Part shown: positions 9,260-18,865 of the stretch, in pieces
How positions within the stretch are numbered: position 1 is the first letter of the stretch
Layout: the number at the start of each line of letters is the position of its first letter
NCBI GenBank assembly: GCA_002347025.1
Contig: DEAE01000032.1
Location: forward strand, 112,504 to 176,503
Source: Acidobacteria bacterium UBA2990
Lineage (GTDB): Bacteria > Acidobacteriota > Vicinamibacteria > Vicinamibacterales > UBA8438
Direction of reading: 5' to 3'
DNA length: 64,000 bases
Notes under the pieces: model-generated
Databases searched by the model: none
Told to the model about the DNA's origin: nothing
What the model saw: only the letters and a program-made list of their open reading frames with translations
Program-made: the position numbers and the translations under genes

Positions 9260-10357
9260 ATGATTCCGAGAGGATGTGCCACCAGACAGGACTGGATTGC
9301 GGGTTTCGTACAGCTCGCTATCTTGATAGTTGCACTTTGCTTGGCGACGATGCCACTGCCGAGTGAGCTAATTGAGAAATCTTATTCACAAGGGTTTTAT
9401 CCGGTGGTGCGACGAGTTGTTACGGGGTGGTCGAGTCAGATAAATCTGGTGTTGTTCGACTGGCTGTTGGTAGGTGGAGTGGGAGGAACTGTGGGTTGGT
9501 GGGCGTTGAGTCTCGTTCGGGCCGTGAGATTGAAACGCCTGCGCATGTTCATGCGGCCAGCATGGCGAACCTTAGTTATCATGGCAGTTGTTTATATTGT
9601 GTTTTTAACCACTTGGGGATTGAATTACCGGCGGCAGTCGCTGGGAACTCGTCTCGGTTATCTCGAGAATCGCGTTACCGTTGCACAGTTAGAAAAATTG
9701 GCAACGGTAGCTGTCGGTCGTGTCAACGGACTTCACGACGCTACCGAGGGAGAAAGTTGGCCTCAACTCAGCGATTTGCCTGACAGGCTTGGTGCTGCCT
9801 TTGTACGAATCCAGCGAAGTCTCGGCGTGCTAGAGCCAACGGATGGACTCATGCCGAGGCGTTCGATCTTGACGCCATATTTTCGTCGTGCTGGCATCGA
9901 CGGCATGGTTGATCCGTTCTTCTTGCAGGTCTTGGTAAATGACACAGTGCTGCCGTTCGAACGGCCTTTTGTAGCAGCGCATGAGTGGGCCCATGTTGCT
10001 GGGTATGCTCACGAAGCTGAAGCAAATTTTGTCGCTTGGCTAAGCTGTCTCGAGGGGGATACTGCGATGCAATATAGCGGTTGGTTCTATCTTGTGGGAC
10101 GTTTACTGCGCGTGTTGCCCGGATCGTCTCAGGCAGTCTTCGCCAGTCGGCTTGGACCAGGTCCAAGAGCTGATTACGCATCCATTCGCGAAAGGTTCAA
10201 TCGTACTGTGCCGATTGTGCAGCGTAATGCTAGCCGGATCAATGACAGGTATCTGCGAGCTAATCAGGTGGCAAGTGGAGTAGCGAGTTATGGGGAGGTC
10301 ATTCAGTTAGTGGTTGGGACGGATGTCGGGCGTCAGCGATGGCTCTCTTTAGAATAA
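9260..10357 (+). CDS. DUF3810-type membrane protein with HExxH metalloprotease motif
   Basis: Three hydrophobic segments lie in the first 120 residues, followed by GLNYRRQSLG and a soluble domain carrying AHEWAHVAGYAHEAEANF. That is an HExxH zinc motif with a second acidic residue 6-8 positions on, as in gluzincin-like peptidases. The DUF3810 family has this layout and no assigned substrate. A TTG at 9248 would add four residues; I chose the ATG at 9260 because GTAGAGG sits about 12 bases before it. The gene diverges from the molybdopterin enzyme, and nothing nearby points to its target. Confidence 0.78.
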   Translation: MIPRGCATRQDWIAGFVQLAILIVALCLATMPLPSELIEKSYSQGFYPVVRRVVTGWSSQINLVLFDWLLVGGVGGTVGWWALSLVRAVRLKRLRMFMRPAWRTLVIMAVVYIVFLTTWGLNYRRQSLGTRLGYLENRVTVAQLEKLATVAVGRVNGLHDATEGESWPQLSDLPDRLGAAFVRIQRSLGVLEPTDGLMPRRSILTPYFRRAGIDGMVDPFFLQVLVNDTVLPFERPFVAAHEWAHVAGYAHEAEANFVAWLSCLEGDTAMQYSGWFYLVGRLLRVLPGSSQAVFASRLGPGPRADYASIRERFNRTVPIVQRNASRINDRYLRANQVASGVASYGEVIQLVVGTDVGRQRWLSLE

Positions 10358-10469
10358 CCACTGAGTCTCGTTCCATGGCGAACGGATGGAAAGTATTGAT
10401 CTGTTTATTTGTTTTAGGTTGTTGCCGGTATGGAGTGAAGTATCAAAGACGGAGTATGATCTAACTGAC

Positions 10470-10661
10470 ATGTTCAAGTTGATTCCTACTGTACGTGGGG
10501 GGGCCGTGAATTCCCCTTTGGTTTATTCGGGATATACCACCCTGGACGAGGCCCGAGACGCTACCAAGGCGTTGATCCACGAGAACGCGCGTGTTACACG
10601 CGTGATGATCGTCAATGCCGGAGACGGTTCGAAGTTTGTCGAGTGGATCGAACGGAGCTAG
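10470..10661 (+). CDS. Small conserved-looking protein of unknown function
   Basis: From the ATG at 10470 this encodes 63 residues: MFKLIPTVRGGAVNSPLVY, then SGYTTLDEARDATKALIHE and an IVNAGDGSKFVEWI ending. The alternation of short beta-like and helical stretches suggests a compact alpha/beta domain. An upstream ATG at 10386 gives 91 residues, but the added part looks unlike coding sequence of a conserved protein. I do not recognise the family. It follows the DUF3810 gene by about 110 bases in the same direction and converges on metF. Confidence 0.55.
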   Translation: MFKLIPTVRGGAVNSPLVYSGYTTLDEARDATKALIHENARVTRVMIVNAGDGSKFVEWIERS

Positions 10662-10742
10662 GCCTTCTGTCTCGAGCAACTAGCGGCCTGGTCTTGATAC
10701 AGGTGCTTGACAGTCTACAGATTAAGAGCTCAGCCTTGGCTC

Positions 10743-10771
10743 GGCTTCCCGGCTTCCCGGCTTCCCGGCTT
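10743..10771. repeat. Short tandem repeat, 8-base unit
   Basis: The unit GGCTTCCC is repeated head-to-tail three times and is followed by a partial GGCTT. It lies between the small gene ending at 10661 and metF, whose stop is at 10816, outside any coding sequence. Confidence 0.85.
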
Positions 10772-10815
10772 GTGGCTTTGTTCTCCTTGCCAGGCGGTTC
10801 GAACCTTCCTAGATT

Positions 10816-11775
10816 TCAAGCCCTCAAACTAAGATTCTTTAGGATTTGAGAAGCGGCATCAGGCTTGTTCAGGGAGTAGATGTGCAGCCCAGGAGCCCCT
10901 CCTGCTATTAGGGCTTCGCTTTGACGACTGGCGAACTCGATACCAAACTCAGAGACTGCTGTTGTATCGTCACCCAATTTTTCGAGCTTTGTTAGCAGGC
11001 TTGCTGGAAGTGTGGCTCCACAAAGGGCAGTGAACCGCTTGATCTGTTTCGTGCTTTGAATTGGTAAGAGGCCAGGTGTGATAGGGACTTCTACCCCGAG
11101 TGTGTTTACTAGGTAGTCACGGAAGATGAAGTAGTCATCGTTATTGAAAAACAACTGTGTCAGCACGAAGTCAGCGCCGGCTTCGATTTTTACTTTCAGT
11201 CGTTGCCAGTCAACATGTTTCCCTTGGTCGCAAGCGACGTGACTCTCAGGGAAACCAGCGGTCCCGATCGAAAAACCACCCAACTGCTTGATGAAAGACA
11301 CTAGCTGGAAGGCGTACTCGAAACTCTTGCTTGTATCTGCCGAGATACTGCTGTCCTGAGGTGGGTCACCTCTGAGGGCAAGGATGTTTCGGATGCCCCG
11401 TTGTCGTGCCTCAAATAGGTAGTGCTTGATCTGTGCAAGTGAGGAGCTTATGCAGGTCAAGTGTGCCATAGTCGTCGTCTGATGTTCTTGCTGGATTCTG
11501 TCGACGACCTCAAGTGTCTTGTCTCGGGTGCTGCCCCCTGCGCCGTAGGTTACCGAGTAGAAGTCCGGGGCTAGTCTTTGAAGGGCTGGTAGCGTGTGGT
11601 CGAACAACCGAGTGTCACCGCTTGGGGTCTTGGGAGGGAAAAACTCGATTGAGACAACCGGTTGACCGGTTCGGAGCCGCTCTTTATAGATATCTCCAAT
11701 CAGTCGGATCGACTTCTTGCCGGTCTTGGTCGTTCCTATTTGCCTGGGTGGGGGCTGGTCGGCGGTGAATGGCAT
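10816..11775 (-). CDS. metF: Methylenetetrahydrofolate reductase
   Basis: The 319-residue protein is a complete MetF. The N-terminal part has SIEFFPPKTPSGDTRLFD, with the catalytic Glu of the EFFPPK motif, then SVTYGAGGSTRDKTLEVVDR and the barrel segments ILALRGDPP and GADFVLTQLFFN. It reduces 5,10-methylenetetrahydrofolate to the 5-methyl form with FAD, supplying methyl groups for methionine synthesis. An N-terminal extension of about 40 residues precedes the usual start, but the ATG at 11775 is the only strong one. No SAM riboswitch fold is evident in the bases upstream. Confidence 0.95.
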   Translation of the reverse strand: MPFTADQPPPRQIGTTKTGKKSIRLIGDIYKERLRTGQPVVSIEFFPPKTPSGDTRLFDHTLPALQRLAPDFYSVTYGAGGSTRDKTLEVVDRIQQEHQTTTMAHLTCISSSLAQIKHYLFEARQRGIRNILALRGDPPQDSSISADTSKSFEYAFQLVSFIKQLGGFSIGTAGFPESHVACDQGKHVDWQRLKVKIEAGADFVLTQLFFNNDDYFIFRDYLVNTLGVEVPITPGLLPIQSTKQIKRFTALCGATLPASLLTKLEKLGDDTTAVSEFGIEFASRQSEALIAGGAPGLHIYSLNKPDAASQILKNLSLRA

Positions 11776-12034
11776 ACGGATTTCCGAGAGCAGTCTGATT
11801 CTTGTTTTCCGTAGGGCGTCTCAGACGCATGGTGGCCACAGGCTCTCCTTCCGAGGTTAGCATTCGTCTTTACAGCCTGGCAAGGTGTAGATGGTTGCGT
11901 TGCGGCTCATATGAGTCTATAACAGCGGGCATCAGACATTGAGCTGTACCAGAGAAGCTACTGGCAGAATTCTCGGAGGATGGCACCAACTGATAGCTCG
12001 ATATAAACTGCACACCACTAGGAGATGAACCATT

Positions 12035-14026
12035 ATGAGCACACCCGAGAAGCCGCCGTCAGGGTTTACACCGTTTGTACCTGAAAAGACCACGCTGCCG
12101 GAGTTGACGTTCCGAGCTGTTGGGCTTGGTGTGCTGATGGCGATCGTCTTGGGAGCAGCGAATGCTTATTTGGGAATGCGTGCCGGGTTAACTGTCGCTG
12201 CAACGTTTCCGGCAGCGGTGGTAGCGATGGCTGCCCTGCGGGCCTTCGGTGGGTCGGTTCTCGAGGAAAATATTTCTCGAACGACAGCCTCTGTTGGAGA
12301 GGCGCTAGTGGCTGGGGCGATTTTCACGATTCCGGCATTCGTAATTAGCGGCGTGTGGGACGAGCTACGCTATTGGGAAAGCACAGCCATCATGCTGGTT
12401 GGTGGTTTACTTGGCGTGCTATTTATCATCATTTTGCGACGGACGATGGTGGTCGAGGCTGAACTGCCATTTCCAGAAAGTGTTGCAGCGGCCGAGTTGG
12501 TGAAGGCTGGACAAGGGGGACAGACAGGAGCGAAATATGTTTTCCAGGCAATGGGTATTGCCGGTGTCTGGGAGCTAATCAAGAACTCGAATGGGATTCA
12601 GCTTGTTTCAAGTTCCGCGACAACTTTTGTCAATCTCGGGCGGTCGACTATTGAGATGCTCGGTCAGCAGGTGGTGTATTACGGTGGGTTCATCTTGCAG
12701 TCACCGGCAGCCTCTCCAGCGTTAGTTGGGGTCGGTTTTATCGTTGGACCTGCAATTTCATCTACCCTGTTTGCGGGTGCAGTCTTGGGTTGGCTTCTGC
12801 TTGTGCCTTTAGGGCTATTTCTGAACCCAGAGCTGGCGGCCGAGGCGGTGGACACCACGGCTCTCATCGATTTGAGCACTGAGGTTTGGCTGAAGCAGAT
12901 ACGGCCATTAGCTGTCGGAACCATGATTGTTGCGGCTTTCTACACGCTGTTCAAACTCCGAAACTCGCTTGTTGCAGGCATAGGTCGTGCGCTCAGTGAC
13001 ATCAAGAGCGCTCAAGTTGGGGGTGGTGTTGCAACCCGGCACAACCTTGACCTCGATTTTATGAAGGTTGGACTTGGAATTGCCGGGCTGTCAGTCCCCC
13101 TCTTGGGTCTTTACTGGTTCTTTAGCCAAAGCTTCCCTGGAGCGGTTCTGCTAACTGTTGTCATGGTGATTCTCGGATTTCTCTTTGCGGCCGTGGCCGG
13201 CTATCTTGTCGGATTACTGGGTAGCTCCAATAACCCAATAAGTGGACTCACATTGAGTACTTTGCTCATCTCTGCGCTCTTGATGGTTGGGATTGGGGTG
13301 ACCGGACCGTCTGGCATCTTGGGTGTTTTGGGTGTCGCCGGTGTGGTGTGTTGCGCTGCCGGTATAGCTGGAGACATGCTTCAAGACCTGAAGGTTGGGC
13401 ATATCCTTGGCGGTACTCCTTGGAAGATGGAGGTCGGTGAAATTATCGGTGTGGTTGTGGCCGCCCTTGTTCTAATTTGGCCGATGATTGCCATGGACCG
13501 AGTGTATGAAATAGGAAGTGCCGAGCTACCGGCCCCTCAGGCTGGCCTGATGGCACTAATGGCTCAGGGGATCGTTGGTGGAGAAATGGCTTGGCCGCTT
13601 GTTGTTACTGGGATGTTCTTGGCACTGGGCCTTATCCTTATCAACTCACCGTCGCCGATGCTGATCGCTGTCGGTATGTATTTGCCTTTCGGATCCACTT
13701 CGGCGATCTTTGTCGGTGGCCTGATGGCTTGGATGCTCTCACGGGCCCTTGTGAAAAAAGGGGTTACGTCTCAGGCCGTCACTCGAGCGACCAACACTGG
13801 TGTACTGCTCTCGTCAGGTTTCATTGCCGGCGAAGCGTTGATGGCTGTGTTTCTGGCGTTTGTTGTGCTAGGTGGGAGTGCCTTTGGAATGACTCGGGTG
13901 TTACCTTCCATTTCAGAGAGCACGCTGCTGGGAGCTTTAGTATTTATCCTGCTTTACCATCTGCTGGTCAAGGTGCCGCTTCGGGTAAGCGAGGACGATG
14001 GCAGTTCACCCACTTCAAGTGCCTGA
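12035..14026 (+). CDS. OPT family oligopeptide transporter
   Basis: The 663-residue protein has about sixteen hydrophobic segments. Its N-terminal signature is LPELTFRAVGLGVLMAIVLG followed by AANAYLGMRAGLTVAATFPA, as in bacterial OPT proteins; further on, ELPFPESVAAAELVKAGQ is also typical. OPT carriers move small peptides or metal-chelate conjugates into the cell with protons. The end of the gene overlaps the PqqD-like frame by 29 bases, so the two are co-expressed. About 260 bases upstream are free for a promoter. Confidence 0.93.
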   Translation: MSTPEKPPSGFTPFVPEKTTLPELTFRAVGLGVLMAIVLGAANAYLGMRAGLTVAATFPAAVVAMAALRAFGGSVLEENISRTTASVGEALVAGAIFTIPAFVISGVWDELRYWESTAIMLVGGLLGVLFIIILRRTMVVEAELPFPESVAAAELVKAGQGGQTGAKYVFQAMGIAGVWELIKNSNGIQLVSSSATTFVNLGRSTIEMLGQQVVYYGGFILQSPAASPALVGVGFIVGPAISSTLFAGAVLGWLLLVPLGLFLNPELAAEAVDTTALIDLSTEVWLKQIRPLAVGTMIVAAFYTLFKLRNSLVAGIGRALSDIKSAQVGGGVATRHNLDLDFMKVGLGIAGLSVPLLGLYWFFSQSFPGAVLLTVVMVILGFLFAAVAGYLVGLLGSSNNPISGLTLSTLLISALLMVGIGVTGPSGILGVLGVAGVVCCAAGIAGDMLQDLKVGHILGGTPWKMEVGEIIGVVVAALVLIWPMIAMDRVYEIGSAELPAPQAGLMALMAQGIVGGEMAWPLVVTGMFLALGLILINSPSPMLIAVGMYLPFGSTSAIFVGGLMAWMLSRALVKKGVTSQAVTRATNTGVLLSSGFIAGEALMAVFLAFVVLGGSAFGMTRVLPSISESTLLGALVFILLYHLLVKVPLRVSEDDGSSPTSSA

Positions 14027-14348
14027 GTTAGCAGCCGATTTTTCGGCTGTTTGTCCGAGCCGTTTGCTTGAGTGGTACGAAGAAGAGGAGTGCTGCGTTC
14101 TGCTTAGGCCCCGCCTGCGTTCTAGTCGAATAGCTCGTTGGGTTACTAGTTTAGGTGGCGATCCTTTCTACCGAATTCGACTTGATGAGGTTGGTACTGT
14201 TGTCTGGAAAGCGTGCGACGGGAGGACGTCGCTTGCTGAGATCTGCAAAAAGCTTCGTGAGCGGTTTGGCCGGGAGGCTGAGCCTGTTGAAGAAAGGCTA
14301 GCTGAATTCGTCAGAAATATGCTGAAGGGGCGGATACTCAAGATTTGA
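13998..14348 (+). CDS. PqqD-like small protein (RiPP-recognition-element fold)
   Basis: The 116-residue protein has the PqqD pattern: an N-terminal strand region (CCVLLRPRLRSSRIARW), then RIRLDEVGTVVWKACDGRTSLAEICKKL, a winged-helix core ending in a helix. True PqqD hands the PqqA precursor to the radical SAM enzyme PqqE; stand-alone relatives bind leader peptides of other modified peptides. No pqqA/B/C/E gene is nearby, so this is unlikely to be PQQ biosynthesis itself. The ATG at 13998 has GAGGA just upstream; a GTG at 14019 is an alternative. The overlap with the OPT peptide transporter suggests a shared peptide-handling role. Confidence 0.78.
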   Translation: MAVHPLQVPELAADFSAVCPSRLLEWYEEEECCVLLRPRLRSSRIARWVTSLGGDPFYRIRLDEVGTVVWKACDGRTSLAEICKKLRERFGREAEPVEERLAEFVRNMLKGRILKI

Positions 14349-14527
14349 TCGTGATTCTTAGAGGCATGCGCGCATAGACAGGTGACTGGAGTGCGGAATT
14401 AGTCTTTAGAAACTCAGCTTGGCAGTGATGGCAAGAGAGTTTACTTTACTTCACGACGGGACTTTGTTGCGGAAATCGGTCGACTTGAGCAAGAGGTTGC
14501 GTGAAGTCTGGCCTAGGTCACGCTGTG

Positions 14528-16300
14528 TCATTCCGGTCCATTCAAATGTTTCCGATATCTGTTTGTGATTGGGTGTCGTCGGTCTCTTCCGAATGCTAGA
14601 GGAGAGATGCGGATGCCTGGTGGAGCCTGTCTGCGTTTGTACTCAGCCCGATCGACCATATTGATCACTTTGTCCACTAGTGCCGGGTCGTGACCGCCTG
14701 TTCGGACAATGTCTACAGGGGTGCTGTTGGTCTCGATGTAGGCTTCTAGGATGGCGTCTAGGGTGCTGTATGGTGGTAGGTTGTCTGTGTCGAATTGGTG
14801 CTCGCGCAGCTCAGCCGTTGGGGGCTTGTCGATAATCTGAACAGGAATAACCTCTCGGTCCTGGTTGCGCCAGTTCGATAAACGATAGACCCAGCTTTTG
14901 AGCACATCTTTTAACAAAGCGAACCCGCCGGCCATGTCGCCATATAGCGTGGCATAACCCACGCTGATTTCGCTCTTGTTACCGGTGGTCAGCACGAGCC
15001 AATCAAACTTGTTGGAAAGAGCCATCAATAGATTGCCGCGGATGCGAGCTTGGATGTTTTCTTCAGCGACACCAGGGGCTGTGTTATCAAACAGTTCAGA
15101 AAGTGCAACTTCGTAGGTATGTGCTAGGTCTTCGATGGGGATTTCAATGAGCTCGACCTTTAGTCGGTTCACTAGCTCTGCTGCGTCATCTTTGCTCGTT
15201 TTTGAAGTGAACTTTGAGGGCATTGAGACCGCGGTTACGTTTTCTGGTCCAAGTGCGTCGACCGCAATTGTTAGTGTTAGGGCTGAGTCAATGCCACCAG
15301 AAAGCCCCAATACAGCGTGATTAAACTCATTTTTCAAAAAGTAGTCGGCTGTTCCGAGAGTTAAAGCCCGGTACGCCTCAGCTTCTGGCGCTAGAAGAGC
15401 GTGCCTCCGTGGTTGTATCTCTGAACGATGAAAGCTTTGGTTTCTGCGGACGGGTATCGATAGCCGTCGGCTAGCAGTCTTTTCCCAAGATTGTCGCCAT
15501 CTCGGGGCGTGAAGACTCCGTCGAGTAGCTTCTACTGGGTCTATATCTACAAGTAAGAGGTCTTCTTCGAATTGTAGGCCTCTCGCTACCACTTGTCCGT
15601 TCGGATTGATGACGAGGCTATGGCCGTCAAAGACCAGCTCGTCCTGACCACCAACAGCATTGCAGAATGCCACAAAACAGCCGTAGTCGGTTGCCCGCTG
15701 AGACAACATGCGTTCGCGGTCCATACCCTTACCCCGGTGATAGGGGGAGCCGGACAGGTTAACTATTAGGGCGGCTGAGCCGTCGACGGCTGCCCATTGA
15801 GCTGGGCCCCCAGGGCGCCAGAGGTCTTCACATATAGTGACGCCGACATAGGTTCCGTCTAAATCAAGCACAAGCGCGTCGTCCCCAGGTGCGAAGTAGC
15901 GCTGTTCGTCAAATACCGCATAGTTTGGAAGAAAGTATTTCTTGTATGTCGCAGCGACTTTCCCGTCAGCCAAGACAAAGGCGGCGTTATAGAGGTCTTT
16001 GGTTAACAGAGGGAGTCCCACGATCGCCACCGTGTTAGTGACTGAATTTGCGAGGTCGCGCACGCCAGTCTCAGCCTCTTTGGCAAACACTGGATTCAGT
16101 AATAGGTCTTCTGGGGGATACCCGGTGGCAGAGAGCTCTGGGAAGATGACTAAATCTGCGCCCTCTTCGGTTGATCGAACAATTAAGGTCCTTATCCTCT
16201 CAAGGTTCCTGTCTAGGTGTCCCACAGGCAGATTGCACTGACATAGGGCTACCCGGAGGGTGGTGGAGCCTGGAAACTGTGAAACCTTGTTTGTGGCCAT
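14528..16300 (-). CDS. nadE: Glutamine-dependent NAD+ synthetase
   Basis: The 590-residue two-domain enzyme begins with a nitrilase-type glutaminase: catalytic Glu in FPELSATGYPPEDLL, Lys in YKKYFLPNYAVFDEQRYF, and Cys in GVTICEDLWRPGG. The C-terminal synthetase domain has the ATP pyrophosphatase loop LGLSGGIDSALTL and TTGNKSEISVGYATLYGD. It amidates nicotinic acid adenine dinucleotide to NAD+ with ammonia channelled from glutamine. It is the last gene of a minus-strand run, about 160 bases after dut. Confidence 0.96.
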   Translation of the reverse strand: MATNKVSQFPGSTTLRVALCQCNLPVGHLDRNLERIRTLIVRSTEEGADLVIFPELSATGYPPEDLLLNPVFAKEAETGVRDLANSVTNTVAIVGLPLLTKDLYNAAFVLADGKVAATYKKYFLPNYAVFDEQRYFAPGDDALVLDLDGTYVGVTICEDLWRPGGPAQWAAVDGSAALIVNLSGSPYHRGKGMDRERMLSQRATDYGCFVAFCNAVGGQDELVFDGHSLVINPNGQVVARGLQFEEDLLLVDIDPVEATRRSLHAPRWRQSWEKTASRRLSIPVRRNQSFHRSEIQPRRHALLAPEAEAYRALTLGTADYFLKNEFNHAVLGLSGGIDSALTLTIAVDALGPENVTAVSMPSKFTSKTSKDDAAELVNRLKVELIEIPIEDLAHTYEVALSELFDNTAPGVAEENIQARIRGNLLMALSNKFDWLVLTTGNKSEISVGYATLYGDMAGGFALLKDVLKSWVYRLSNWRNQDREVIPVQIIDKPPTAELREHQFDTDNLPPYSTLDAILEAYIETNSTPVDIVRTGGHDPALVDKVINMVDRAEYKRRQAPPGIRISPLAFGRDRRHPITNRYRKHLNGPE

Positions 16301-16461
16301 CTTTAGTCTAATTGCAACCTTATCACCTTGCTATCAGGTTAAGGGTAGTTGCTTGAGTGCGGTGGTGTGGAACCGTTGGAGTGAAACCTGTTTGTGCAGC
16401 GATGGGAAATCCTTCCACTGGATGCAGCTACTTCGGTTCAGGGTGGTTGGTGCGGTCTGAG

Positions 16462-16893
16462 CTATGTGCCGGTTGACCCAAATCCTCCTTGTCCGCGCGG
16501 GGTTTCCGAAAGGGTGACCGTTTCGGCCACCTCAACTACCAGGGTTGGCTTGACGACCAGCTGCGCAATTTTCATGCCACGCCGCACGGAGAATTCAGTG
16601 CGGCCGTGGTTTATGAGGATGATACCCACTTCACCTCGGTACCCTTCATCGATGGTTCCAGGACTATTCAGGACGGTGACGTTGTGCTTTAGTGCGAGTC
16701 CGCTCCGTGGTCGAATTTGGGCCTCTGTGCCGGAGGGTAATTCGATGGCTAGGCCCGTTGAGATGAGTTTTGCGCAACCAGAGGGAATGTCGATATTGAC
16801 TGAGGAGTAAAGATCGAGCCCGGCGTCGGTAGGGTGTGCTTGGGTCGGGAGTTTACTGAAGATGGGGTCCAGTCTCTGGACTTTAAGTTGCAT
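16462..16893 (-). CDS. dut: Deoxyuridine 5'-triphosphate nucleotidohydrolase
   Basis: The 143-residue protein has all five trimeric dUTPase motifs: PTDAGLDLYS (1), PRSGLALK (2), GTIDEGYRGEVGIILIN (3, uracil pocket), RGMKIAQLVV (4), and the glycine-rich C-terminal arm RGQGGFGSTG (5). It hydrolyses dUTP to dUMP and pyrophosphate, keeping uracil out of DNA and feeding thymidylate synthesis. Length is normal for the family. Confidence 0.97.
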   Translation of the reverse strand: MQLKVQRLDPIFSKLPTQAHPTDAGLDLYSSVNIDIPSGCAKLISTGLAIELPSGTEAQIRPRSGLALKHNVTVLNSPGTIDEGYRGEVGIILINHGRTEFSVRRGMKIAQLVVKPTLVVEVAETVTLSETPRGQGGFGSTGT

Positions 16894-16990
16894 GATGTAG
16901 AGGTCTAATATCTGAGTCGAGTCAAATCTCTAGGCTGCCTGTCCTGGAACTCCTCGAGTATAGGCTACTGGCTAGGTGATGAGATCACGG

Positions 16991-17530
16991 TTAATGCTCA
17001 GACGGGTCAATGGGACTCGGTGTGGTTGCAACCAGTGGTAGGGGGCCATAGTCCACACCATTTTGTTGCAGGATATAGGCAACTATATCCACGAGAGTTG
17101 AATCGTCCGGCTTGGCTCCAACTGGTGGCATTGCGACCTTGATGTAACCGAACAGGGCGCGCACAGGTTGTCCGCGCCACATGCTTATGAAATTAGAGCC
17201 AGCCAGTTCTGGCGCGTCTAGTCCACCAGATAGGTCAGGTTGGTGGCATGAAGAGCACACGTCTCGATATACCGCTTGGCCTCTAATGGCCTGGTCGATC
17301 TGATAACTTGCCCGATTCCGGATGTGATTTCTAGGCTGTCGACTGGGCGATTCGTTAACTTCTTCATGGTGGCAGATGCTTGATGCCGCAATGGGATCGG
17401 TCTGGAGGGGCTGGAGATCTTGGCAGACCAGCCTATCGCTCTGAGCTTGTGGAACTTCATACAGAAGCCCTACCAGCAAAGAGAGCGTGAGGGAGCCTAG
17501 TGTCTGGCCGAGGGAGGGCACTCTGAACAT
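16991..17530 (-). CDS. Secreted monoheme cytochrome c
   Basis: Starting at the ATG at 17530, the protein is 179 residues. Residues 8-29 form a signal peptide, and a single heme motif Cys92-Ser-Ser-Cys95-His96 lies in VCSSCHQPDLSGG. A probable axial Met is in IKVAMPPVGAKP. The fold matches class I cytochrome c domains found as electron acceptors of periplasmic dehydrogenases. A longer frame begins inside the preceding CaiB gene at 17614, but 17530 leaves 10 bases after the CaiB stop and gives a clean signal sequence. It could take electrons from the molybdoenzyme or from quinoproteins in the window. Confidence 0.85.
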   Translation of the reverse strand: MFRVPSLGQTLGSLTLSLLVGLLYEVPQAQSDRLVCQDLQPLQTDPIAASSICHHEEVNESPSRQPRNHIRNRASYQIDQAIRGQAVYRDVCSSCHQPDLSGGLDAPELAGSNFISMWRGQPVRALFGYIKVAMPPVGAKPDDSTLVDIVAYILQQNGVDYGPLPLVATTPSPIDPSEH

Positions 17531-17540
17531 GAGCTTGTTC

Positions 17541-18725
17541 TCACTCTCCGGCTTCCGTGGTGCCAGCCCGAGTCTTGGTGAAGCTTGGTTGGCCGCTTTC
17601 CCCGAGAATCTCATCGGTGTGCTGCCCGAGTGTAGGAGGTGGTTTGTCGAGAACTGCTGGTGTCCGAGATAGTTTGATCGGATTGCCTAGGGCACGTATC
17701 ACGCCCAATTCAGGGTGAGTCAATTCGATGACCATCTTGCGAGCAATTAGCTGCGGCTCTGCGAGTGCCTCTGCTAGGGTTCTGACCTGGCCACAGGGGA
17801 CTGAATGCTTGTGAAGTTGTTTGATCAGTGTGTCTCGCGTGAAGGCGGCTAGACACGCGGCAAGTAATTTTTTGAGTTCGTTACGGTGTTTCATTCGATC
17901 AGTATTGGTAATGAAGCGCGGGTCGGTGTCGAGAGCCGGGTGCCCGATAGCTTTGCAAAATTGGTGCCATAGTCGCTGATTCCCTACGGCGATCATCACT
18001 AGACCGTCAGTAACGGCCACTGTTTCGTAGGGCGTCAAGGAATGGTGGTCGTTTCCCTCTCGCCCCAATTCTTCGCCGGTGGCGAAGAGGACGTTGGCCG
18101 GCAGCGAGAGTGTGGCGGTCATCGCATCAAGGAGCGCAATGTCGACATGTTGGCCAAGTCCTGTTTCATCACGATCTCTGAGGGCTAGCAGGATCCCGTT
18201 CATGGCGTACAGACCGGCAAGGTAGTCTGTTATTGCAACGCCGGTTCGCATGGGAGGGCCGTTACGGGCGCCTGTTACGTGCATCAATCCTGACTCAGCC
18301 TGAATCACCGCGTCGTAGCCAGGAAGGTTGCGTTTTGGCCCATCGTGGCCGTATCCAGTGACCGAGCAGTAGATCAGTTGTGGATAGGTCATGCTGATTG
18401 TGTCGTAGTCAAACCCAAGCTTCTTCAAGCTTCCAGGACGAAAGTTTTCTATAAGGATATCGGTGTCAGTGAGTAGGTTGCGAAGCGCGTCGGCGCCCGC
18501 TTGTGTCTTCAGATCCAAGGCGACGCTCTTCTTGCTGCGGTTCATTCCGAGGAAGAAGGTGCTGATGCCTTGCTGAAACGGAGCCCAGGCTCTGGTGTCG
18601 TCCCCGTGGGAGGGTTCTTCGATCTTTATGACCTCAGCGCCCATGTCGCCAAGCAACATGGCGCAGTAGGGGCCAGCCAAGACTCGAGTGAGGTCTATCA
18701 CACGTAATCCCTGAAGTGGAGGCAT
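17541..18725 (-). CDS. CaiB/BaiF family CoA-transferase (class III)
   Basis: The 394-residue protein opens LQGLRVIDLTRVLAGPYCAM and continues GDMGAEVIKIE, the CoA-binding start of class III CoA-transferases. LLTDTDILIENFRPGSL and PGYDAVIQAESGLM follow; the latter contains the catalytic Asp used to form the acyl anhydride. These enzymes move CoA between carboxylic acids; many examples (formyl-, carnitine-, succinyl- and bile-acid transferases) share this layout, so the substrate is open. The gene sits between the sulfite-oxidase-like gene and the cytochrome c. Confidence 0.92.
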   Translation of the reverse strand: MPPLQGLRVIDLTRVLAGPYCAMLLGDMGAEVIKIEEPSHGDDTRAWAPFQQGISTFFLGMNRSKKSVALDLKTQAGADALRNLLTDTDILIENFRPGSLKKLGFDYDTISMTYPQLIYCSVTGYGHDGPKRNLPGYDAVIQAESGLMHVTGARNGPPMRTGVAITDYLAGLYAMNGILLALRDRDETGLGQHVDIALLDAMTATLSLPANVLFATGEELGREGNDHHSLTPYETVAVTDGLVMIAVGNQRLWHQFCKAIGHPALDTDPRFITNTDRMKHRNELKKLLAACLAAFTRDTLIKQLHKHSVPCGQVRTLAEALAEPQLIARKMVIELTHPELGVIRALGNPIKLSRTPAVLDKPPPTLGQHTDEILGESGQPSFTKTRAGTTEAGE

Positions 18726-18865
18726 CTTGGCGCAGGATTATATCGTTGTTGGCTGCTGGTTGTAGCCTCTGATAAGCGGACCCTGAGCGATGTCTAATTA
18801 CCAAGAGGACTTACGAAAAAAGTGATTGCTTTGCTTCGTTACTTCTGAACCTGGGCTTGGTTGCC

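Noticed and set aside
11776..12034. A SAM riboswitch upstream of metF
   Set aside because: I looked for the paired helices and conserved core expected of SAM riboswitches and found none convincing.
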